Source of the DNA: Alphaproteobacteria bacterium
GTDB taxonomy: Bacteria; Pseudomonadota; Alphaproteobacteria; Micropepsales; Micropepsaceae
Reading direction: 5' to 3'
Assembly: GCA_016783965.1 (NCBI GenBank)
Contig: JADHVO010000003.1
Span: 496,001-560,000, forward strand
DNA length: 64,000 nucleotides
Shown: piece after piece, positions 60,820 through 64,000 of the stretch
How the letters are laid out: each line of letters opens with the position of its first letter
Position numbering within the stretch: the stretch's first letter is position 1
Program-made: the position numbers and the translations under genes
Notes under the pieces: generated by a model
What the model saw: the letters and a program-made list of their open reading frames with translations, nothing else
Databases searched by the model: none
Told to the model about the DNA's origin: nothing

Positions 60820-62961
60820 TCACACAAGGCCGACGGCGTTGATCAGAAGGTCGATCAGCTTGATGCCGACGAACGGAATGATGATGCCTCCGAGACCGTA
60901 GACCAGAAGGTTGCGGCGCAAGAGGCTGGCGGCACCGACGGCGCGATAGGCAACGCCACGCAACGCCAGCGGAATCAGTGCGATGATGATGAGCGCATTG
61001 AAGATGATGGCCGACAGGATGGCACTCTGCGGCGAGTGCAGCGCCATGATGTTCAGCGCCTGCAACGGTTGGTAGAATGCAACGAACATCGCCGGGATGA
61101 TCGCAAAGTACTTGGCGACGTCGTTGGCGATCGAGAACGTTGTCAACGCACCGCGCGTCATCAGCAGTTGCTTGCCGATTTCGACGATCTCGATGAGTTT
61201 TGTCGGGTCGCTGTCGAGGTCGACCATGTTGCCCGCCTCGCGGGCGGCCATGGTGCCGGTGTTCATCGCCACGCCCACGTCCGCCTGGGCAAGTGCGGGT
61301 GCGTCGTTGGTGCCGTCGCCGCACATGGCGACCAGCTTACCCTGCGCCTGCTCGTCGCGGATGAGCTTCAGTTTGGTTTCGGGTGTGGCCTGCGCCAGGA
61401 AGTCGTCGACGCCCGATTCTGCTGCGATGGCGGCAGCCGTGAGGGGGTTATCGCCGGTAATCATCACGGTGCGGATGCCCATCTTGCGCAGCGCCGCAAA
61501 ACGCTCGCGGATACCGCCCTTGACGATGTCCTTGAGCTGGATGACGCCGAGCAACTTGCCGTCCTTGGCAACCGCGAGCGGCGTGCCGCCCGATTTTGCG
61601 ATGCGCTCGGCCATGGCGATGAAGTTCGTCGCTGTCTCGGTGCCCAGCACCGCAACCGCCGCAGTAACCGGATCCTTGGTCGCGGAAACCGCAGAAACAC
61701 CCGAACGCTCGACAACGTAGTTTATCACCGCATCCACGGCGCCCTTGCGCACCGATGCTCCGTCCACGTCGATGCCGCTGATGCGGGTCTGGGCGGAAAA
61801 CGGAATGAAGCGCGCATTGAGCTGGGCCATGTCGCGGGCCCGAATGCCGTACTTGTCCTTTGCGAGGACGACGATGGAGCGCCCCTCCGGTGTCTCATCG
61901 GAGAGCGATGCCAGCTGAGCCGCATCCGCCAGGTCCTGGGCGCTGACGCCCGTGATCGGCAAGAATTCGGTCGCCTGGCGATTGCCGAGCGTAATGGTGC
62001 CGGTCTTGTCGAGCAGCAGCGTGTCGACGTCACCGGCGGCTTCGACCGCACGGCCCGACATGGCAAGCACGTTGAACCGCACCAGGCGATCCATACCCGC
62101 GATACCGATCGCCGACAGGAGCGCTCCGATGGTCGTAGGAATCAGCGTGACGAACAGGGCCACCAGCACCAGCACAGAGATCGCGCCGCCGGCGTAGGCC
62201 GCGTAGCTCGGGATCGTCGCGACCGCGAAGACGAAGATGAGCGTCATGCCGGCGAGCAGGATGTTCAGTGCGATCTCGTTCGGCGTCTTCTGGCGCTCGG
62301 CGCCTTCGACAAGGGAGATCATGCGGTCAAGGAATGTCGAGCCCTGTGCCGCGGTGATCCGCACCTTGATCTGGTCCGAGATGACGGTCGTACCGCCCGT
62401 GACCGCGGAGCGATCGCCGCCCGACTCGCGGATCACGGGAGCGGATTCACCGGTAATGGCAGCTTCATTGACCGAAGCGACCCCCTCGATGACCTCGCCA
62501 TCGCTGGGGATGAGATCGCCCGCTTCTACCAGGACAGTGTCGCCCGGCTTCAGCTGAGTCGCCGGCACCATCGTCCATTTCGCGCCAGATTTGTCGTAGA
62601 GCTTCGCCGCCGCTTCGATCTTCGTCTTGCGCAGGCTCGCGGCCTGCGCCTTGCCACGGCCTTCGGCCACGGCTTCGGCGAAGTTCGCGAAAACAACGGT
62701 GAACCAGAGCCACAGGTTGATCTGGAAGGAGAATGCCAGGTCCTTTCCTCCCGTGAACAAGTCGCGGAAGAACAGGATCGTGGTCAGGGCCGCGACGATC
62801 TCCACGCAGAACATGACCGGATTGCCGATCATGTGGCGCGGATTGAGCTTCTTGACCGAATCCCAGATAGCCGGAATCAGAATGGCCGGGTCGGTGAGGG
62901 TCGAAGCGCTCCGCCTGCGATGCTCGACGCCCACGGGAGAGGCAGGTGTTTTCGCGTCCAT
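60820..62961 (-). CDS. kdpB: Potassium-transporting ATPase subunit KdpB
   Basis: A 713-residue P-type ATPase. The phosphorylated Asp318 lies in [14 protein letters not shown] is the dephosphorylation motif and [20 protein letters not shown] the hinge motif. Seven or so membrane segments flank them. TGAGGT precedes ATG 62961; an in-frame TTG upstream is not used. It hydrolyses ATP to power K+ uptake through KdpA. Confidence 0.96.
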   Translation of the reverse strand: MDAKTPASPVGVEHRRRSASTLTDPAILIPAIWDSVKKLNPRHMIGNPVMFCVEIVAALTTILFFRDLFTGGKDLAFSFQINLWLWFTVVFANFAEAVAEGRGKAQAASLRKTKIEAAAKLYDKSGAKWTMVPATQLKPGDTVLVEAGDLIPSDGEVIEGVASVNEAAITGESAPVIRESGGDRSAVTGGTTVISDQIKVRITAAQGSTFLDRMISLVEGAERQKTPNEIALNILLAGMTLIFVFAVATIPSYAAYAGGAISVLVLVALFVTLIPTTIGALLSAIGIAGMDRLVRFNVLAMSGRAVEAAGDVDTLLLDKTGTITLGNRQATEFLPITGVSAQDLADAAQLASLSDETPEGRSIVVLAKDKYGIRARDMAQLNARFIPFSAQTRISGIDVDGASVRKGAVDAVINYVVERSGVSAVSATKDPVTAAVAVLGTETATNFIAMAERIAKSGGTPLAVAKDGKLLGVIQLKDIVKGGIRERFAALRKMGIRTVMITGDNPLTAAAIAAESGVDDFLAQATPETKLKLIRDEQAQGKLVAMCGDGTNDAPALAQADVGVAMNTGTMAAREAGNMVDLDSDPTKLIEIVEIGKQLLMTRGALTTFSIANDVAKYFAIIPAMFVAFYQPLQALNIMALHSPQSAILSAIIFNALIIIALIPLALRGVAYRAVGAASLLRRNLLVYGLGGIIIPFVGIKLIDLLINAVGLV

Positions 62962-62972
62962 TGTCTTCGACC

Positions 62973-64000
62973 TCAATAGAGATTGCCGGCTTGCATCGCG
63001 AGGTGCTCGACGATCGGGCCGAGCGCGAGAGCCGGGAAATAGGTCAGGCCACCGACGATCAGGATCACGCCGACGACCAGGCCCACGAACAGCGCGCCGT
63101 GGGTCGGAAACGTGCCGGCAGATACCGGCACGATCTTTTTCGATGCCAATGAACCTGCAACAGCGAGCATCGGCACGATCATCAGGAAACGACCGACGAA
63201 CATCGCCACACCGAGCGTGACGTTGTAGAGCAGAACGTTGGCCGAAATGCCAGCGAAAGCGCTTCCGTTGTTGCCGGTAGCCGAGGTGAAGGCGTAGAGC
63301 ATCTCACTGAAGCCGTGCGGGCCCGAGTTGTTTAAGGCCGCTACGCCATCCGGCAGGACGCAAACCAGTGCGGTGAAGCCGAGGATCGACAACGGCAAGA
63401 TGAGGATGGCAAGCATCGCCATCTTCACTTCCCGGGACTCGAGCTTCTTGCCGAGATATTCCGGGGTGCGGCCGACCATCAAGCCGGCGACGAACATCGC
63501 GACGATGACGAAGAGCAGCATGCCGTAGAGGCCGGAGCCAACGCCGCCGAAGATGATCTCGCCGAGCTGAATGTTGATCATCGGGATCATGCCGCCCAAC
63601 GGCATGAAGCTGTCGTGCATCCCGTTCACCGCACCGCACGAGGCATCAGTCGTGACCGTGGCGAAGAGCGCAGAGTTCGCGATGCCGAAGCGGACCTCCT
63701 TGCCTTCCATGTTGCCGCCCGCCTGAAGAGCATTTGCCGACTGGTCGACGTGGATGGATGCAAATGCCGGATTGAAACTGGATTCCGCCGCGTAGCAGAC
63801 GACAACGCCGGCCAGGAACAGCACGCCCATGACAGCAAAGATCGCCCAGCCTTGGCGCTCGTCGCCGACCATGCGTCCGAAGAGGTTGGTCAGGGCGGCG
63901 CCCAGCGAGAAGATCAGCACGATCTGGATGAGGTTCGTCAACGCGCTCGGGTTTTCGAAGGGATGAGCCGAGTTGGCGTTGAAGAAGCCGCCGCCATTGG
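62973..64000 (-). CDS. kdpA: Potassium-transporting ATPase subunit KdpA, C-terminal part (partial)
   Basis: The last 342 codons of KdpA; the start lies beyond the right edge. It opens with [17 protein letters not shown], a conserved channel-forming stretch, and has [13 protein letters not shown], another selectivity-filter repeat, with six or so membrane segments. KdpA is the K+ channel-like subunit. It ends 11 bp before kdpB. KdpF, if present, would be outside the window. Confidence 0.95.
   Translation of the reverse strand, partial: NGGGFFNANSAHPFENPSALTNLIQIVLIFSLGAALTNLFGRMVGDERQGWAIFAVMGVLFLAGVVVCYAAESSFNPAFASIHVDQSANALQAGGNMEGKEVRFGIANSALFATVTTDASCGAVNGMHDSFMPLGGMIPMINIQLGEIIFGGVGSGLYGMLLFVIVAMFVAGLMVGRTPEYLGKKLESREVKMAMLAILILPLSILGFTALVCVLPDGVAALNNSGPHGFSEMLYAFTSATGNNGSAFAGISANVLLYNVTLGVAMFVGRFLMIVPMLAVAGSLASKKIVPVSAGTFPTHGALFVGLVVGVILIVGGLTYFPALALGPIVEHLAMQAGNLY

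Overview
The window comes from a high-GC Gram-negative bacterium, most likely an alphaproteobacterium. The evidence is a complete FixL-FixJ-FixK oxygen cascade of rhizobial type, repeated FixK/FNR-type boxes, Lol/FtsX-type ABC permeases and a C-terminal Phe outer-membrane barrel. No rRNA gene, complete tRNA gene, CRISPR array, integrase or insertion sequence was seen. The genus cannot be fixed from the sequence.

Layout. 1-12.3 kb is ordinary chromosome: the start of selO (partial), a membrane protein, a six-gene leftward MoxR-DUF58-SpoIIM-RDD operon, and a leftward four-gene branched-chain 2-oxoacid dehydrogenase operon (E1 alpha, E1 beta, E2, E3). At 12.5 kb lies a fragment resembling the 3' end of a tRNA. 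12.6-20.7 kb is one leftward, tightly overlapping operon. It runs from a small HTH regulator through hydrogenase-4-like membrane subunits HyfB, C, E and F, then HyfG- and HyfI-like subunits, to a spermidine-synthase-fold methyltransferase. The HyfG-like subunit lacks the N-terminal CxxC pair that binds NiFe. 21-28.3 kb holds a DUF6765 gene and an export module: outer-membrane barrel, ABC ATPase, two FtsX permeases, a LolA-like periplasmic protein and a divergent TetR regulator.

28.3-54.9 kb looks like a hypoxia/stress island. It contains fixL, fixJ and fixK. Eight strong FixK-type boxes (TTGAY-N4-RTCAA, at least 9 of 10), plus a ninth adjacent to one of them, lie 48-73 bp ahead of genes for: six two-domain universal stress proteins (USPs), a PfkB kinase, an AMP-phosphorylase-like enzyme, a PRPP-synthetase-like enzyme, a beta-CASP nuclease, an MgtC/DUF4010 protein, a quinone-reductase neighbour, ChaB, an alcohol dehydrogenase, a DUF6629 protein, a GH3 beta-glucosidase with glucokinase, a host-attachment-family protein, a small membrane peptide and a metallophosphoesterase. 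The simplest reading is that FixL senses oxygen, FixJ drives fixK through palindromes at 39376-39432, and FixK switches on this local regulon. In its USP content it recalls the mycobacterial DosR dormancy regulon.

54.9-64 kb holds a tandem pair of DUF4239 membrane proteins and the leftward high-affinity potassium uptake operon kdpA(partial)-kdpB-kdpC-kdpD-kdpE.
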